Counted from the first letter of the stretch, positions 18,562 to 29,261 are shown. The stretch is DNA of 64,000 nucleotides from Synechococcus sp. CS-1328 (GCF_025128095.1 NZ_JAHLYT010000071.1:248001-312000), one strand, 5' to 3'. Notes: generated by a model from the sequence alone, not told the origin. Made by a program: numbers and translations.

Positions 18562-19329
18562 ATGCCGACACCGCTGCAGCACTACGCGGCCTTGGCCCCG
18601 TTGGAGAGCTGGCAGGGGGAAGCGCTGGTGGTTGGAGCCGGAGGCATCGGCATGGCCCTGCTGGAGGCCTTGCAGCAGCGTGCTCCCGGGCTGAGGCTGC
18701 GGGCCGCCGGCCGCCATCGGCCCGATCGCCTGCCGGAGGAGGTGGTCTGGCTGCCTCTGGACCTGAGTGACGACCTCAGCCTGGTCGCCTTCGCCGAGCA
18801 GATTCAAGCCACGGCGCCGACCCTGCGGCTGGTGATCAACACCGCTGGCCTGCTGCACGGCGCTGCTCTCCAACCGGAGAAGCGGCTCAGCCAGGTGAAC
18901 CGCAAGGCCCTGGAGCACAGCTTCGCGGTGAATGCCTTCGGGCCCATCCTGTTGGCTCAGGCCGTGGAGCCCTGCCTGCCGCGCCGCGAGCTCTGCCATT
19001 TCGCCAGCCTGTCGGCCCGGGTGGGCAGCATCGGCGACAACCGGCTCGGCGGCTGGTACGCCTATCGAAGCGCCAAGGCCGCCCAGAACCAGCTGTTGCG
19101 CACCCTGGCCCTGGAGTGGCAACGACGGCTGCCGCTGACCTGCGTCAGCCTGCTGCACCCCGGCACCACGGCCACGGACCTCTCAGCCCCCTTCCGCGGC
19201 TCCGTGCCAGCCGAGCAGTTGTTCACACCTCGGCGAGCTGCCGATCACCTCCTGGATGCGATCAGCGGCCTTGGGCCCGAGCAGAGCGGCAACTTCTGGG
19301 CGTGGGATGGCACGGCGATCCCCTGGTGA
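18562..19329 (+). CDS. Short-chain dehydrogenase/reductase (SDR), CsgA-like
   Basis: NAD(P)-binding oxidoreductase of 255 residues. The cofactor site is ALVVGAGGIGMALLEAL, the catalytic Ser lies in CHFASLSARVGSIGDN and the YxxxK motif is AYRSAKAAQNQLLR, with NTAGLL before it. The glycine motif is GAGGIG rather than TGASxGIG, as in the C-factor (CsgA)-like SDRs. The ATG at 18562 fits the fold start; another in-frame ATG lies at 18538. It is divergent from gpsA across about 70 bp. The substrate is unknown. Confidence 0.9.
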   Translation: MPTPLQHYAALAPLESWQGEALVVGAGGIGMALLEALQQRAPGLRLRAAGRHRPDRLPEEVVWLPLDLSDDLSLVAFAEQIQATAPTLRLVINTAGLLHGAALQPEKRLSQVNRKALEHSFAVNAFGPILLAQAVEPCLPRRELCHFASLSARVGSIGDNRLGGWYAYRSAKAAQNQLLRTLALEWQRRLPLTCVSLLHPGTTATDLSAPFRGSVPAEQLFTPRRAADHLLDAISGLGPEQSGNFWAWDGTAIPW

Positions 19330-19338
19330 GCAGGCGCC

Positions 19339-19737
19339 TCAGACGGCGTGCTCCCGCAGCACCTCCAGCGGAATCAGTTCAAGGGTGGAGCGTTCGCAGG
19401 CCGCCAGCCGCACGGGCGGCGCCATGCCGTCCTCGTAGGCCTCCAGCCAGCGGGCTGCGCAGACGCACCAGGCATCTCCCGGCTTGAGGCCGGGAAACTG
19501 GAACTCCGGAACGGGCGTGGTGAGGTCATTGCCCTGGGCACGGGCATAGGTGAGGAATGCCTCGCTGACCACGCAGCAGACGCTGTGGCGGCCCAGATCG
19601 GTGGGATCGGTGCGGCAGTAGCCGTCGCGATACCAACCGGTCAACGGGGAACAGCCGCACAGCTCCAGGGGTTCATCAAGCACGTTGCGCGCCTCGGAGG
19701 CGGAGACCAGGGGCGAGTCGGGGACGGAGCTGGACAC
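19339..19737 (-). CDS. DUF2237 family protein
   Basis: A 132-residue cysteine-rich protein with NVLDEPLELCGCSPLTGWYRDG, DLGRHSVCCVVSEAFLTY and LKPGDAWCVCAARWLEAY, the hallmark pattern of the DUF2237 family (function unknown, widespread in bacteria). A GTG at 19737 gives the usual length; the frame is open to a TTG at 19785 within a non-conserved stretch. It converges on the SDR gene with a 9-bp gap. Confidence 0.85.
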   Translation of the reverse strand: MSSSVPDSPLVSASEARNVLDEPLELCGCSPLTGWYRDGYCRTDPTDLGRHSVCCVVSEAFLTYARAQGNDLTTPVPEFQFPGLKPGDAWCVCAARWLEAYEDGMAPPVRLAACERSTLELIPLEVLREHAV

Positions 19738-19853
19738 GGCCTTAGGGGGTCGGTTGTGCCGCAGTCTGACGAAGGACTGGCACAAGCTTTCCCCAGGAGG
19801 TTGACGGCATCCGGGGGGTAGGCGTTAAAGGTCGTTGATTGCCACCCCCCTTC

Positions 19854-20084
19854 ATGAGCTGGGATTTCACCGAAGACGCGGCCTTCATGGCCCTGTGCGA
19901 CGCCTACAAGGAGAGCGGTGAACCCTCCGCCATGGAGTTCCTGGCCCACGGCGAAGGAGCGTTTCACTTTCAGGAACTGACCCAGAACGCTGCCGGTGAG
20001 GGGGTTGATCTGAGCGACTCGACCGAGCTCGAGGAGTTCCAGCAGGAGGTGATCGACACGCTCGAGGCCATGTGCGCCGACTGA
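19854..20084 (+). CDS. Small conserved hypothetical acidic protein
   Basis: A 76-residue acidic protein, MSWDFTEDAAFMALCDAY to the C-terminal EEFQQEVIDTLEAMCAD, predicted all-helical. It is divergent from the DUF2237 gene. I do not recognise a functional family; codon use and composition look like the neighbours, so it is probably a real picocyanobacterial gene. The ATG at 19854 is preferred over a GTG-type start at 19839. A 15-bp tandem repeat follows its stop. Confidence 0.65.
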   Translation: MSWDFTEDAAFMALCDAYKESGEPSAMEFLAHGEGAFHFQELTQNAAGEGVDLSDSTELEEFQQEVIDTLEAMCAD

Positions 20085-20121
20085 GCTGGCCCGATTGGGT
20101 CCCTGACCGGGAGGGCCTGGG

Positions 20122-20166
20122 AACTGAGGGCCAGTGACCTGAGGGCCATGGACACGCGGGTCTTGG
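20122..20166. repeat. 15-bp degenerate tandem repeat after a stop codon
   Basis: Units AACTGAGGGCCAGTG (20122-20136), ACCTGAGGGCCATGG (20137-20151) and ACACGCGGGTCTTGG (20152-20166) stand in tandem. The stop region of the preceding small gene (GACTGAGCTGGCCCG, from 20080) resembles the unit, so the tract may have grown from the gene end. Confidence 0.65.
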
Positions 20167-20195
20167 ACACGAAGGCGGAGCCGCGGGAGCAGCGC

Positions 20196-20468
20196 TCAGG
20201 AATAGAAGAAGGCAATCTCCTTGTCCTTGAGGCCGTCCCAGCCTGCAGCCTTGAGACGGGCATCCAGACTGGCCTGATCAAAGTGTTTGGAGCCGGTCTT
20301 GACGATGCGGTTCCGCATCGACTTCTTGACGCCGCTGCGGGAACGCTGGCTTTCGAGCTCCATCACCTCGTTGTAGAGCGCCACCATCTCTGCAGGAATG
20401 GGGGTGCCGTCGAGATCAAGCCCGGAGGCAATGGCGGCATCAACGCCACCGGGACCGGCAATGTCCAT
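20196..20468 (-). CDS. Small conserved hypothetical protein
   Basis: A 90-residue protein starting MDIAGPGGVDAAIASGLDLD, followed by a helical segment MVALYNEVMELESQRSRSGV, a basic run KKSMRNRIVKTGSKHFDQ and the end DGLKDKEIAFFYS. It is read on the same strand as metH and lies downstream of it (81-bp gap), so it may be part of the ilvE-metH transcript. No function is recognised. The ATG at 20468 is preferred to the start at 20492. Confidence 0.65.
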   Translation of the reverse strand: MDIAGPGGVDAAIASGLDLDGTPIPAEMVALYNEVMELESQRSRSGVKKSMRNRIVKTGSKHFDQASLDARLKAAGWDGLKDKEIAFFYS

Positions 20469-20549
20469 GGGTCGCAAACTTAGAGGCGGCAAAAGCCTGC
20501 CATGACCCAGGAGCAGCAGGCTCAGCCAAGGGCAGCCTGCAGGCGGAGG

Positions 20550-23500
20550 TCAGGCGCTGAAATAGCGCGCCTTGCTGTGCAACGCCACCAGGGCGGTGGT
20601 GCTCTGCTCAGGCTCCAACTGGTCGCTCTCATCCATGGACAGGCCGATGCGCTCGGCGCCGAGCCAGGCCAGCTGGGGACGGGAATCGGCCACATTGGGA
20701 CAGGCCGGATAGCCGAAGGAATAGCGGCTGCCGCGGTAGCGCTGCGCCAGCACATCCCGGAGGGCCCCGGGCTCCTCGGCGGCGAAGCCCAGCTCCATTC
20801 GGATGCGGGCATGGACCCACTCCGCTAGAGCCTCGGCCATCTGCACGGCAAGGCCATGGAAATAGAGGTAATCGGTGTATTGATCCGCTAGGAACAGCTG
20901 CTGCGCAAACGTGGTGGCCCTCTCCCCCATGGTCACCGCCTGCATCGGCATCATGTCGGCAGGACTGGGCTCTCCATCAGCACCGATCACCAGATCGCGG
21001 TAGAAATCGGCGATGCAGTAGCGGTTGCCAGCCCGCTGACGCGGCAGTTCAAAACGACCCAGTTCAATGCCAGCCTGACTGGGGCTGGCCGATTCAGCAA
21101 GACCCGTGGGATCAAAGATCACCACGGCATTGCCGCTGCGGCCGCAGGGGAAATAGCCATAAGCCACCCTCGGGGTCAGCAGGCTTTCGTTGATGCATCG
21201 CTGCTTCCATTGCAGCAGCACCGGCTCAGCCTTCTCGACCAGCATGGCCTCGTAGTCGGCGCGCGATTGCTGCTGGGTTTTGCGCAATTGCCACTGGCCA
21301 GCGAACAGGGCCTGGCGATCGAGGTAGGCAAACACCTCCTCAAGGTCGATGTCGGTTTCGCTGAGGACTCTGCTGCCCCAGAATGGTGGCGCAAGGGCCG
21401 GCTCTTCAGGCACCATCGCCGAGCGATGGTCGTTGGGACCTGCTGAACTGGTGCCATCAGGCTGATCAACACCAGAGCCCGGTTCGGAAGCGGAATCATC
21501 AGATGTCTGAGCCGAAGATGTCGCGCTTGAAGGTGTGTCAGCTGAAGGTGTTGCCTTCTTGCCAGCGGTGGCTTCAACCTCGGAATTGCCCAGTCCGAGT
21601 CCATCGGGGATGCCCGCAAGGAAACCCTTCTGATCATCCCAGGTGCCGGCGGACTTGGCGTCCATCAACGCATCCATGAAGCGCAGATCGGCAAAGGCAT
21701 CGCGGCCATACACCACCAGGCCGCGATAGGCGGCGCGGCAGTCGCCATTGACAAAGCGTGGCGTCAGAGCAGCACCGCCGAGAATCACGGGCACACCAAT
21801 ACCAGCCTGATTGAAGGCCTCGAGATTGTCCTTCATGAAGGCCGTGGATTTGACCAGCAGTCCGCTCATGGCAATGCAATCGGCATTGTGTTTATGCTGG
21901 GCCTCAATGATGGCGTCACAACTCTGTTTGATGCCGAGATTGATCACCTCATAGCCATTGTTGGTGAGGATGATATCCACCAGATTCTTGCCGATGTCGT
22001 GGACGTCACCCTTCACGGTGGCAATCAGAAACTTGCCCTTGCTGCTGCTCTCCCCCTCCTGCTTCTCCATGTGGGGCTCGAGATAGGCCACCGCCGACTT
22101 CATGGTTTCAGCGCTCTGCAGCACAAATGGCAACTGCATCTGGCCGGAACCGAACAGTTCACCCACCACCTTCATGCCATCCAGCAGGAAGGTGTTGATG
22201 ATCTGCAACGGCGGATAACTGGCCAGGGCTTCCTTAAGGCTGGGCTCCAGGCCGATCCGTTCCCCATCAATGATGTGCTGTTTCAGCCGCTCTTCGACTG
22301 GAAGATCGGCCAGCGATGGGCCCGAAGCCCGCGCCTCACGGGCGCTCACTCCTTCGAACAGGGTGGTCAACACCGTGAGCGGATCGTAGTTGCAGACGGC
22401 TCCAGCTTTTGCCGCCTCCGTCGCCGACAAGCCAGCCTCGATCGTGTCGACGAAGCGACGGCGATCGTGAATCAGATCGCGGCAGACCTGCTGGTGCTCC
22501 TCACTGATCTTCACCAGCGGCAGGATCTTGGCCGGGCTGACAATCGCGGCATCCATGCCGGCCTCGCAGCAGTCGTGCAGGAACACGGAGTTCAACACGA
22601 TCCGTGCAGCCGCTGACAGCCCAAAACTCACATTGCTGACACCCAGCACCACATGCACGCCCGGCAACTGCGTACGGATCCGGCGGATCGATTCGATCGT
22701 GGCGGCAGCATTGGGCCGATCCTCCTCGATGCCGGTGGAGATCGGCAGGGCCAGGGGGTCGTAGAAGAGTTCATGGGCAGGGATGCCGAACTCCAGGGCA
22801 TCGCGGTAAGCGCGTTGTGCAATGGCGAACTTGCGCTCCGCTGTGCGTGCCATGCCCTCTTCATCGATGGTGCCGACCACCACTCCAGCGCCGTAGGCCT
22901 TGGCCAGCTCCAGCACCTTGAAGAAACGCTCGTCGCCGTCTTCGTAGTTGGTCGAGTTGAGGATGCACTTGCCACCGGCCACCTTGAGGCCCGCCTCCAT
23001 CTTCTGCCACTCGGTGGAATCGAGCATCAACGGCAGATTGACATTGGTCACCAACCGGCTCACCAGTTGGTGCATGTCGCGTTCACCATCGCGGCCCACG
23101 TAATCGACGTTGACGTCGAGCACGTGGGCGTTCTCCTTCAGCTGGTTGCGGGCCACACCCACCAGACCGTCCCAGTCTTCCTCCGCCAGCAGGTCGCGCA
23201 CCTTCTTGCTGCCACTGGCATTGAGCCGCTCGCCGATGATCAGGAAGGACTTGTCCTGGTGATAGGGCGTGGTGCCGTAGATCGAGGCGGCAGACGGCTC
23301 GTAGCGCAGCAAGGGTCGCGGGCCGCTGTGGGTGGCATCCGCATCAGCTACCTGGGGTGCATCGGAACGACGCACCTCGCGGGGGGCTGGGCTGAGTTCG
23401 GCCGCCAACTCCACCAGGGCGCCGATGTGAGCGGGGGTGGTGCCGCAGCAGCCTCCGATCACCTGCACGCCGAGATCTTCGACGAAGTGCAGCAGCTGCA

Positions 23501-24389
23501 GTTTCATCTCCAGCGGTGTCAGCCGGTAATGGGCTACCCCGCCGATGTTCTCGGGCAGACCTGCATTGGGGATGCAGCTCACGACGAAAGGACTGTTGGC
23601 GCTCAGGTAGCGGATGTGCTCCTTCATCTGCTCCGGCCCCGTGGCGCAGTTGAGGCCGAGCACATCAATCGCGAAGGGCTCCAGGATCGCCACCACGGCG
23701 GCCATGTCCGAACCCACCAGCATCGTGCCGGTGGTCTCCATGGTCACGCTGACCATCAGCGGCCGCCGCTCGCCTGTGACGCTGAATGCCGCCTCAAGGC
23801 CCTGCAAGGCCGCCTTGATCTGGAGGACGTCCTGGCAGGTCTCGACGATGAACAGATCCACATCACCCGCCAGCAGTCCCTCGGCCTGCTCCTGGAAGGA
23901 GGCTCGCATCGTCTCGAAGTCGACGTGGCCCAGGGTGGGCAACTTGGTGGTGGGACCCATCGAACCCGCCACGAAGCGCGGCTTGTCGAGGGTGCTGTAG
24001 GCGTCCGCCATCTCACGGGCCAACGCGGCGGCCTGTTTGTTCAGGGCGAAGGCCTGATCGGCAATGTCGTACTCAGCCAACACCAGCGACGTGGCACCGA
24101 AGGTGTCGGTTTCGATCACATCGGCGCCAACCTCGAGGAACTGGCGGTGCACCGCTTGCACGGCATCGGGTCTGGTCATCACCAGAATCTCGTTGCAACC
24201 CTCCAGGGCAGCGCCACCGAAATCCTCGGCAGTCAGAGTCATCTGCTGCAGCGAGGTGCCGGTGGCACCGTCGAACACCAGCACCGGACGCTCAGGACCG
24301 TGCAGGTGTTCCAGGAAGCCGATGCGCTTGGGCTGAGGCCCTGCATCAGCGGAGCCTGCTGTGGAACGGGAGGGGGCGGTGCTGACCAT
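20550..24389 (-). CDS. metH: Cobalamin-dependent methionine synthase
   Basis: Transfers methyl from 5-methyltetrahydrofolate to homocysteine through cobalamin. The 1279-residue protein contains the homocysteine/zinc domain (about 20-350; zinc cysteines in GLNCATG and [14 protein letters not shown]), the pterin-binding domain (about 380-640; [15 protein letters not shown]), the cobalamin cap and Rossmann domains (cobalt-ligand motif DVHDIGKNL near residue 795) and the C-terminal SAM-reactivation domain (about 1020-1279). Between the B12 and reactivation domains lies an unusual Ser/Thr/Ala-rich linker of about 70 residues. The gene follows ilvE by 20 bp, so they form an operon. cobN, needed to make the cofactor, is divergent from ilvE. 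Confidence 0.97.
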   Translation of the reverse strand: MVSTAPSRSTAGSADAGPQPKRIGFLEHLHGPERPVLVFDGATGTSLQQMTLTAEDFGGAALEGCNEILVMTRPDAVQAVHRQFLEVGADVIETDTFGATSLVLAEYDIADQAFALNKQAAALAREMADAYSTLDKPRFVAGSMGPTTKLPTLGHVDFETMRASFQEQAEGLLAGDVDLFIVETCQDVLQIKAALQGLEAAFSVTGERRPLMVSVTMETTGTMLVGSDMAAVVAILEPFAIDVLGLNCATGPEQMKEHIRYLSANSPFVVSCIPNAGLPENIGGVAHYRLTPLEMKLQLLHFVEDLGVQVIGGCCGTTPAHIGALVELAAELSPAPREVRRSDAPQVADADATHSGPRPLLRYEPSAASIYGTTPYHQDKSFLIIGERLNASGSKKVRDLLAEEDWDGLVGVARNQLKENAHVLDVNVDYVGRDGERDMHQLVSRLVTNVNLPLMLDSTEWQKMEAGLKVAGGKCILNSTNYEDGDERFFKVLELAKAYGAGVVVGTIDEEGMARTAERKFAIAQRAYRDALEFGIPAHELFYDPLALPISTGIEEDRPNAAATIESIRRIRTQLPGVHVVLGVSNVSFGLSAAARIVLNSVFLHDCCEAGMDAAIVSPAKILPLVKISEEHQQVCRDLIHDRRRFVDTIEAGLSATEAAKAGAVCNYDPLTVLTTLFEGVSAREARASGPSLADLPVEERLKQHIIDGERIGLEPSLKEALASYPPLQIINTFLLDGMKVVGELFGSGQMQLPFVLQSAETMKSAVAYLEPHMEKQEGESSSKGKFLIATVKGDVHDIGKNLVDIILTNNGYEVINLGIKQSCDAIIEAQHKHNADCIAMSGLLVKSTAFMKDNLEAFNQAGIGVPVILGGAALTPRFVNGDCRAAYRGLVVYGRDAFADLRFMDALMDAKSAGTWDDQKGFLAGIPDGLGLGNSEVEATAGKKATPSADTPSSATSSAQTSDDSASEPGSGVDQPDGTSSAGPNDHRSAMVPEEPALAPPFWGSRVLSETDIDLEEVFAYLDRQALFAGQWQLRKTQQQSRADYEAMLVEKAEPVLLQWKQRCINESLLTPRVAYGYFPCGRSGNAVVIFDPTGLAESASPSQAGIELGRFELPRQRAGNRYCIADFYRDLVIGADGEPSPADMMPMQAVTMGERATTFAQQLFLADQYTDYLYFHGLAVQMAEALAEWVHARIRMELGFAAEEPGALRDVLAQRYRGSRYSFGYPACPNVADSRPQLAWLGAERIGLSMDESDQLEPEQSTTALVALHSKARYFSA

Positions 24390-24409
24390 CGTGAATCTCC
24401 TCCTGTCCC

Positions 24410-25327
24410 TCAGGACTCAAGGCGAATGCGGGTCACCCAGTGGTCATAGGCGGGATCGCGGCCTTCCGTGATCAGGGTGAGGCGTTCGCGCAGCCGTTCC
24501 ATGATCGGTCGTTGACTGGGGAGGTCGGTGGTTTCCACCCGCCGAACCGGTGTGACCCGCGCTGCGGTTCCGCTGAGAAACACCTCATCAGCCACGAAAA
24601 GCTCGGTCTTGTCGACTGGCCGCTCCAGGGTGGGGATTCCCATGTCGCGGGCCAGTTCCAGCACGCTGGCCCGGGTGATGCCCTCGAGGATGTCCTGATC
24701 CACGCCGGGGGTGATCAGCACGCCGTCGCGCACGATGAATAAATTCATACCGCTGGCTTCGCTCATCTTGCCGCGGCTGTTCAGCAGCAGAGCTTCATCA
24801 AAACCGCTGCGCACCGCCTCTGTTTTCGCCAGGGAACTGGTGATGTAGGCGCCGGAGATCTTGCCGCGAAGCGGCGTGGAGCGATCTTCCTGACGGGTCC
24901 AGGAGCTGATGCGGCAGCTCACCCCTTCGGGGGACAGATAGTCGCCCAGCTCAATGCCGTAGATCAGAAAGTCGGTCTGGATGTCGTGCAGGCGCGGGGC
25001 GATGCCCAGATCGCTGGTGTAGACGAACGGCCGCAGATAGACAGGACAGGTGGGCTTGTTGGCCTGCAGAAACGTATGGATGGCTGCGTGGATCGTCTCC
25101 TCGCTCAGCTCCGTCAGCAGCAGCCGGGCGCTCTGACTGAGGCGGCGGGCATGGCGATCGGCACGAAACAGCAGAATCTCACTGGCATCACTGGGATTGG
25201 GGATCGCCCGCATCCCCCCGAAGGCGCCGGTGCCGTAGTGGAGTGCATGGGTGGCCACCGACAGGGTCGCCTCTGCAAACGGCACGCATTTACCGCCGAA
25301 CCAGGCATAGGGCAGGAACTGATGCAT
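24410..25327 (-). CDS. ilvE: Branched-chain amino acid aminotransferase
   Basis: PLP enzyme for the last step of Leu, Ile and Val synthesis. The 305-residue protein starts [20 protein letters not shown], has [13 protein letters not shown], the PLP-lysine segment [18 protein letters not shown], and the class IV signature [21 protein letters not shown]. It lies immediately upstream of metH on the same strand and is divergent from cobN across 74 bp, which must contain both promoters. No cobalamin riboswitch fits in that gap. Confidence 0.95.
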   Translation of the reverse strand: MHQFLPYAWFGGKCVPFAEATLSVATHALHYGTGAFGGMRAIPNPSDASEILLFRADRHARRLSQSARLLLTELSEETIHAAIHTFLQANKPTCPVYLRPFVYTSDLGIAPRLHDIQTDFLIYGIELGDYLSPEGVSCRISSWTRQEDRSTPLRGKISGAYITSSLAKTEAVRSGFDEALLLNSRGKMSEASGMNLFIVRDGVLITPGVDQDILEGITRASVLELARDMGIPTLERPVDKTELFVADEVFLSGTAARVTPVRRVETTDLPSQRPIMERLRERLTLITEGRDPAYDHWVTRIRLES

Positions 25328-25401
25328 CGGACCGGCGTTTCTGGAGCGATCTTCTCACTGCCAGGCCCCCAGCCGTGCCCGCAAGCACCCAGGATGAGGC
25401 C

Positions 25402-28400
25402 ATGCATCGATTGGCCACGGTTCCAGGTTCAGCCGAGGAAGCGGCTCAGGGAGCGTTCGTGGAGCAGCCACCGGCGCCGGTGCTGCTGCTCACCAGTGCC
25501 GACACCGACATCGTGGCGCTGGAAGCCCTGCTGCTGGCTGAGCCGGATCTGCTCGGCAGTGACCTTCGCGCCCTCAACCTGGCGGCGCTGGTCCATCCGG
25601 CCGTGATCGATCACTACGTCGCCAGCACGGTGGCAGCGGCCCGGGTGGTGGTGGTGCGCCTGCTGGGTGGGAAGGGCCACTGGAGTTATGGCCTGGAGCG
25701 CCTGCAGGAGTGGTGGCAGCAGGATCCAGACAGGCGAGCGCTGGTGGTGTTGGCCGGCACCGCCGACGAGGATCGAGCCCTGGCGGACCTGGGCAGCGTG
25801 CCACCGGCTCTGGCCATTGGCCTGGCCGGCTGCCTGCGGGAGGGGGGGGCGGAGAACCTGCGCCGGATGCTGTGCAGCCTGCGATGCCTCCTGGAGGGGC
25901 AGGAGGTGGTCCCGCCGCAGCCCAGTCCGCTGGCCGATCCCCTGCCCCACGACTGGCAGAACGATCCGGGGCCGCGGGTGGGGCTGCTGCTCTACAGGGC
26001 CCTGTACCAGGCCGGCGATCTGGCCCTGGTGGAGGACTGTCTCAAGGCCTTGCGGGGGCAGGGCCTCTGTCCCCGGGCCCTGTGGGTCAGCGGACTGCGG
26101 GATGCGGTCGTGCAGCGGGGCGTGGCCGACCTCCTGGGCCGCGAACAGGTGCAGGCGGTGCTCTGTGCCACTGCCTTTGCCTCAGTGAGCGTCTCGGAGG
26201 CTGGCCTGGGGGCGCCGCTGTGGGAGGCCCTGAATGTGCCCGTGCTGCAGCTGCTCACCAGCGGCCAGCCGCGCGCCACCTGGCAGGCCAGCAGCATTGG
26301 CCTCGGGCCAGTGGATCTGTCGCTGCAGGTGGCACTGCCGGAATTGGATGGCCGGCTCACCACCCGCATCGGCGCCTTCAAGGAAACCGAGCAAGCCAGT
26401 GAACGGTTGTCCGTGGCCTTGCCGCGTTACCGGCCCGACCCGGAACGGTTGGCCTGGATCGCCCAGCTCACGGCCCACTGGATCCGCCTGCGGACCACTG
26501 CCGCCGCGGCGCGGCGCGTGGCACTGGTGCTGGCCAACTACCCCACCCGCAACAGTCGCCTGGCCAACGGTGTCGGGCTGGACACACCAGCCAGCGCCGC
26601 CCTGATGCTGCAGTGGCTGGCGCAGGCCGGCTACGACCTGGCTGATCCCGATCTGGACCTTGCCCATGGGGCAACCCGGCACGATCCGGCACTGCCTGCC
26701 GATGGCGATGCCCTGATCCAGCGCCTGCTGGCGGGCCGCAGCAACGACCCCGAGAGCGGTCACCGGCCGGCCCTGGAGCACCTACCCCTGGAGCACTACC
26801 TCCAGTGGTACGCAACCCTGCCGCCGGCAGGACGGGAACGGCTGGAGGTCGTCTGGGGTCCGCCGGAGCGGGATGCTGGCCTGGAGGCGGCCGGCTTTCC
26901 GATCCGTGGATTGCGCTTCGGGCGGGTGGTGCTGCTGATCCAGCCGGAACGCGGCTATGACCGCGATCCCAGCCTCAGCTATCACAGCCCCGATCTGCCG
27001 CCCACCCATGCCTACCTGGCCCAGTACCTGTGGCTGCGGCAGAGCTTCGAAGCCCACGTAGTGGTGCATGTGGGCAAGCACGGCAATCTCGAGTGGCTGC
27101 CCGGCAAGGGCCTGGGCCTCTCGGCCGACTGCTACCCGGAATGGGCCCTGGGGCCGATGCCGCACCTCTATCCCTTCATCGTCAATGACCCGGGGGAGGG
27201 GTCGCAGGCCAAGCGCCGGGCCCAGGCGGTGATCCTCGATCACCTCACCCCACCGCTGGGCCGGGCCGGGCTCCATGGCGAACTACAGGCGCTCGAGGCA
27301 CTGCTCGACGAATACTGGGAGGCCTGCCAGCTGGGCAGCGAACGAGCCATCTCCCTGCGCAAGCGCCTGGCGGAACGTCTGGAAGGGCTTGAACTGCCCC
27401 TTGAGCCCAGCAATCGCCAGGAAGGATCGGCTGTGATCCGGACCCTTGAGGAGCGCCTTGAGGCGGCCGATGGCTACCTCTGCGAGCTGAAGGAGGCTCA
27501 GATCCGCCTGGGGCTGCACACCTACGGCACCTTGCCGGCCTCAGGCAAGCTGACCGAGCTGCTGCTCTGCCTGGCCCGGGCCCCGCAGGACCGCCAACCG
27601 GGTTTCACCCAGGCGCTGGCCCGGGACCTCGACCTCGAGCTCGACCCCTGGAGCGATCCGGAGGAGGCGCGCCTGAGTGAGAACGACCGGCAACGCCTGC
27701 AGACGCTGCAGGCTCAGCAGAGCTCTATGCCCCTGCGCCACGTGGGCGATGGCGTGGCGCTGTTGGAGCAGGCCGCTCTGGCTCTGCTCCAACCGCTGCT
27801 GGTGGAGCATGAAGTCGGTCATCCCGGGGCCAGAGCTGGGGCCCAGCCGCTGGTGCGGGGCGCCAACACGTCAGCCGCCCTGGAGAGGGTCCAAGCCGTT
27901 CTGCTGCCCCGACTGCTGGCCTGCGCCGATGGTGAACAGCAGGCCTTCCTGCGGGGCCTGGCCGGCGAGCGCATCGCCGCCGGGCCATCCGGTGCCCCCA
28001 CCCGTGGCCGCCCCGATTTGTTGCCCACGGGCCGCAACTTCTATTCCGTCGATCTGCGGGGCCTGCCCACCGAAGCGGCCTGGGATCTGGGACGACGCAG
28101 TGCCGCCTTGCTGCTGGAGTTGCACCTGCAGGAGGAGGGTGACGACCTGCGGAGCCTGGCCCTGTCGGTGTGGGGCACGGCGACGATGCGCAACGGTGGC
28201 GAAGACATCGCCCAGGCCCTGGCCCTGCTGGGGGTGCAACCGGTCTGGGACGGGCCGACCCGGCGGATGGTGGATCTCGAGCTGATTCCCCTGGGCGTGC
28301 TGCAGCGGCCACGGGTGGATGTGACCCTGCGGATCTCGGGGCTGTTCCGCGATGCCTTTCCCCAGTTGGTGGGCTGGTTCAACCGGGCCACGGCCATGGT

Positions 28401-29235
28401 GGCGGCACTGGATGAACCTGAAGAGTCCAATGCCCTGGCGGCGGCGGCCCGCCGTGAGGGCCACAGCGGCCGTGTCTATGGATCGGCGCCAGGGGCCTAC
28501 GGCGCCGGTCTGCAGGGCCTGATTGACAGCGGCCAATGGGAGGAACGCCGCGATCTGGGCGAGGCCTTCCTCAACTGGAGCCAGTGGCGGTATGACGGGG
28601 ACGCCGGTCTGGGCAGCTCAGCCGGCTCGACGGCTCTGGCCCCAGGCGCGATCGAAGCCTGCAAGGACCGAACCGGCCTGGAGGAGCGGCTGCGCCACGT
28701 TGAGGTGGTGTTGCACAACCAGGACAACCGCGAGCACGACCTGCTCGACTCGGATGATTACTACCAGTTCCAGGGAGGCCTCAGCGCCGCCGCCGAAGCG
28801 ATCAGGGGTTCAGCTCCAGCCCTTTGGTTCGGCGACCACTCCCGCAGCCAGCGGCCGCGCCTGCATCGACTGGAGCGTGAATTCGACAAGGTGCTGCGCA
28901 GCCGTGTGCTCAACCCCCGTTGGATCGATGCCATGCAAGAACACGGCTACAAGGGGGGATTCGAGATGGCAGCCAGTCTGGATTACCTGTTCGCCTACGA
29001 CGCCAGCACCGGACGCGTGCCCGACTGGAGCTACGGAGCTCTCTGTGATCGCTGGCTGGGGGATGCCAGCGTGCGGCAGTTTCTGCAGGGCGCTAACCCC
29101 TGGGCCCTGCGTGACATGGCCGAACGGCTGCTGGAGGCCCACCACCGTGGCCTGTGGCAAAGCGCGAGCCAGAACCAGCTGGAACAGTTACGCCAGCTGG
29201 TTCTGGACAGTGAGGCCCTGATCGAAGCCCGTTAG
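25402..29235 (+). CDS. cobN: Cobaltochelatase subunit CobN
   Basis: Large subunit of the ATP-dependent chelatase that puts cobalt into the corrin ring. The 1277-residue protein belongs to the CobN/BchH-ChlH superfamily: LANYPTRNSRLANGVGLD, VVHVGKHGNLEWLPGKGLGL, GRNFYSVDLRGLPTEAAWDLG, LSVWGTATMRNGGEDIAQAL and HNQDNREHDLLDSDDYYQFQ are CobN-like rather than ChlH-like. The ATG at 25402 gives a family-like N-terminus (PVLLLTSADTDIVALEALLL). ilvE and metH are divergent, which places corrin synthesis beside a major B12 user. The partner subunits are not in the window; in cyanobacteria the ChlI/ChlD subunits are thought to serve. Confidence 0.95.
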   Translation: MHRLATVPGSAEEAAQGAFVEQPPAPVLLLTSADTDIVALEALLLAEPDLLGSDLRALNLAALVHPAVIDHYVASTVAAARVVVVRLLGGKGHWSYGLERLQEWWQQDPDRRALVVLAGTADEDRALADLGSVPPALAIGLAGCLREGGAENLRRMLCSLRCLLEGQEVVPPQPSPLADPLPHDWQNDPGPRVGLLLYRALYQAGDLALVEDCLKALRGQGLCPRALWVSGLRDAVVQRGVADLLGREQVQAVLCATAFASVSVSEAGLGAPLWEALNVPVLQLLTSGQPRATWQASSIGLGPVDLSLQVALPELDGRLTTRIGAFKETEQASERLSVALPRYRPDPERLAWIAQLTAHWIRLRTTAAAARRVALVLANYPTRNSRLANGVGLDTPASAALMLQWLAQAGYDLADPDLDLAHGATRHDPALPADGDALIQRLLAGRSNDPESGHRPALEHLPLEHYLQWYATLPPAGRERLEVVWGPPERDAGLEAAGFPIRGLRFGRVVLLIQPERGYDRDPSLSYHSPDLPPTHAYLAQYLWLRQSFEAHVVVHVGKHGNLEWLPGKGLGLSADCYPEWALGPMPHLYPFIVNDPGEGSQAKRRAQAVILDHLTPPLGRAGLHGELQALEALLDEYWEACQLGSERAISLRKRLAERLEGLELPLEPSNRQEGSAVIRTLEERLEAADGYLCELKEAQIRLGLHTYGTLPASGKLTELLLCLARAPQDRQPGFTQALARDLDLELDPWSDPEEARLSENDRQRLQTLQAQQSSMPLRHVGDGVALLEQAALALLQPLLVEHEVGHPGARAGAQPLVRGANTSAALERVQAVLLPRLLACADGEQQAFLRGLAGERIAAGPSGAPTRGRPDLLPTGRNFYSVDLRGLPTEAAWDLGRRSAALLLELHLQEEGDDLRSLALSVWGTATMRNGGEDIAQALALLGVQPVWDGPTRRMVDLELIPLGVLQRPRVDVTLRISGLFRDAFPQLVGWFNRATAMVAALDEPEESNALAAAARREGHSGRVYGSAPGAYGAGLQGLIDSGQWEERRDLGEAFLNWSQWRYDGDAGLGSSAGSTALAPGAIEACKDRTGLEERLRHVEVVLHNQDNREHDLLDSDDYYQFQGGLSAAAEAIRGSAPALWFGDHSRSQRPRLHRLEREFDKVLRSRVLNPRWIDAMQEHGYKGGFEMAASLDYLFAYDASTGRVPDWSYGALCDRWLGDASVRQFLQGANPWALRDMAERLLEAHHRGLWQSASQNQLEQLRQLVLDSEALIEAR

Positions 29236-29261
29236 GGGCTGGTCAGGGCCCCAGTCGCCTC

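Noticed and set aside
24390-24409. Cobalamin riboswitch ahead of metH
   Set aside because: Only 20 bp separate ilvE and metH, and 74 bp separate ilvE and cobN; too short for the element, and no B12-box-like sequence was seen.
22653-24449. 598-codon plus-strand frame opposite metH
   Set aside because: Antisense shadow of the real metH gene, whose domains are fully recognisable on the other strand.
29236-29261. Bidirectional terminator between cobN and the convergent gene
   Set aside because: GGGGC and GCCCC can pair across a short loop, but the stem is only five pairs and no T-run follows on either strand.
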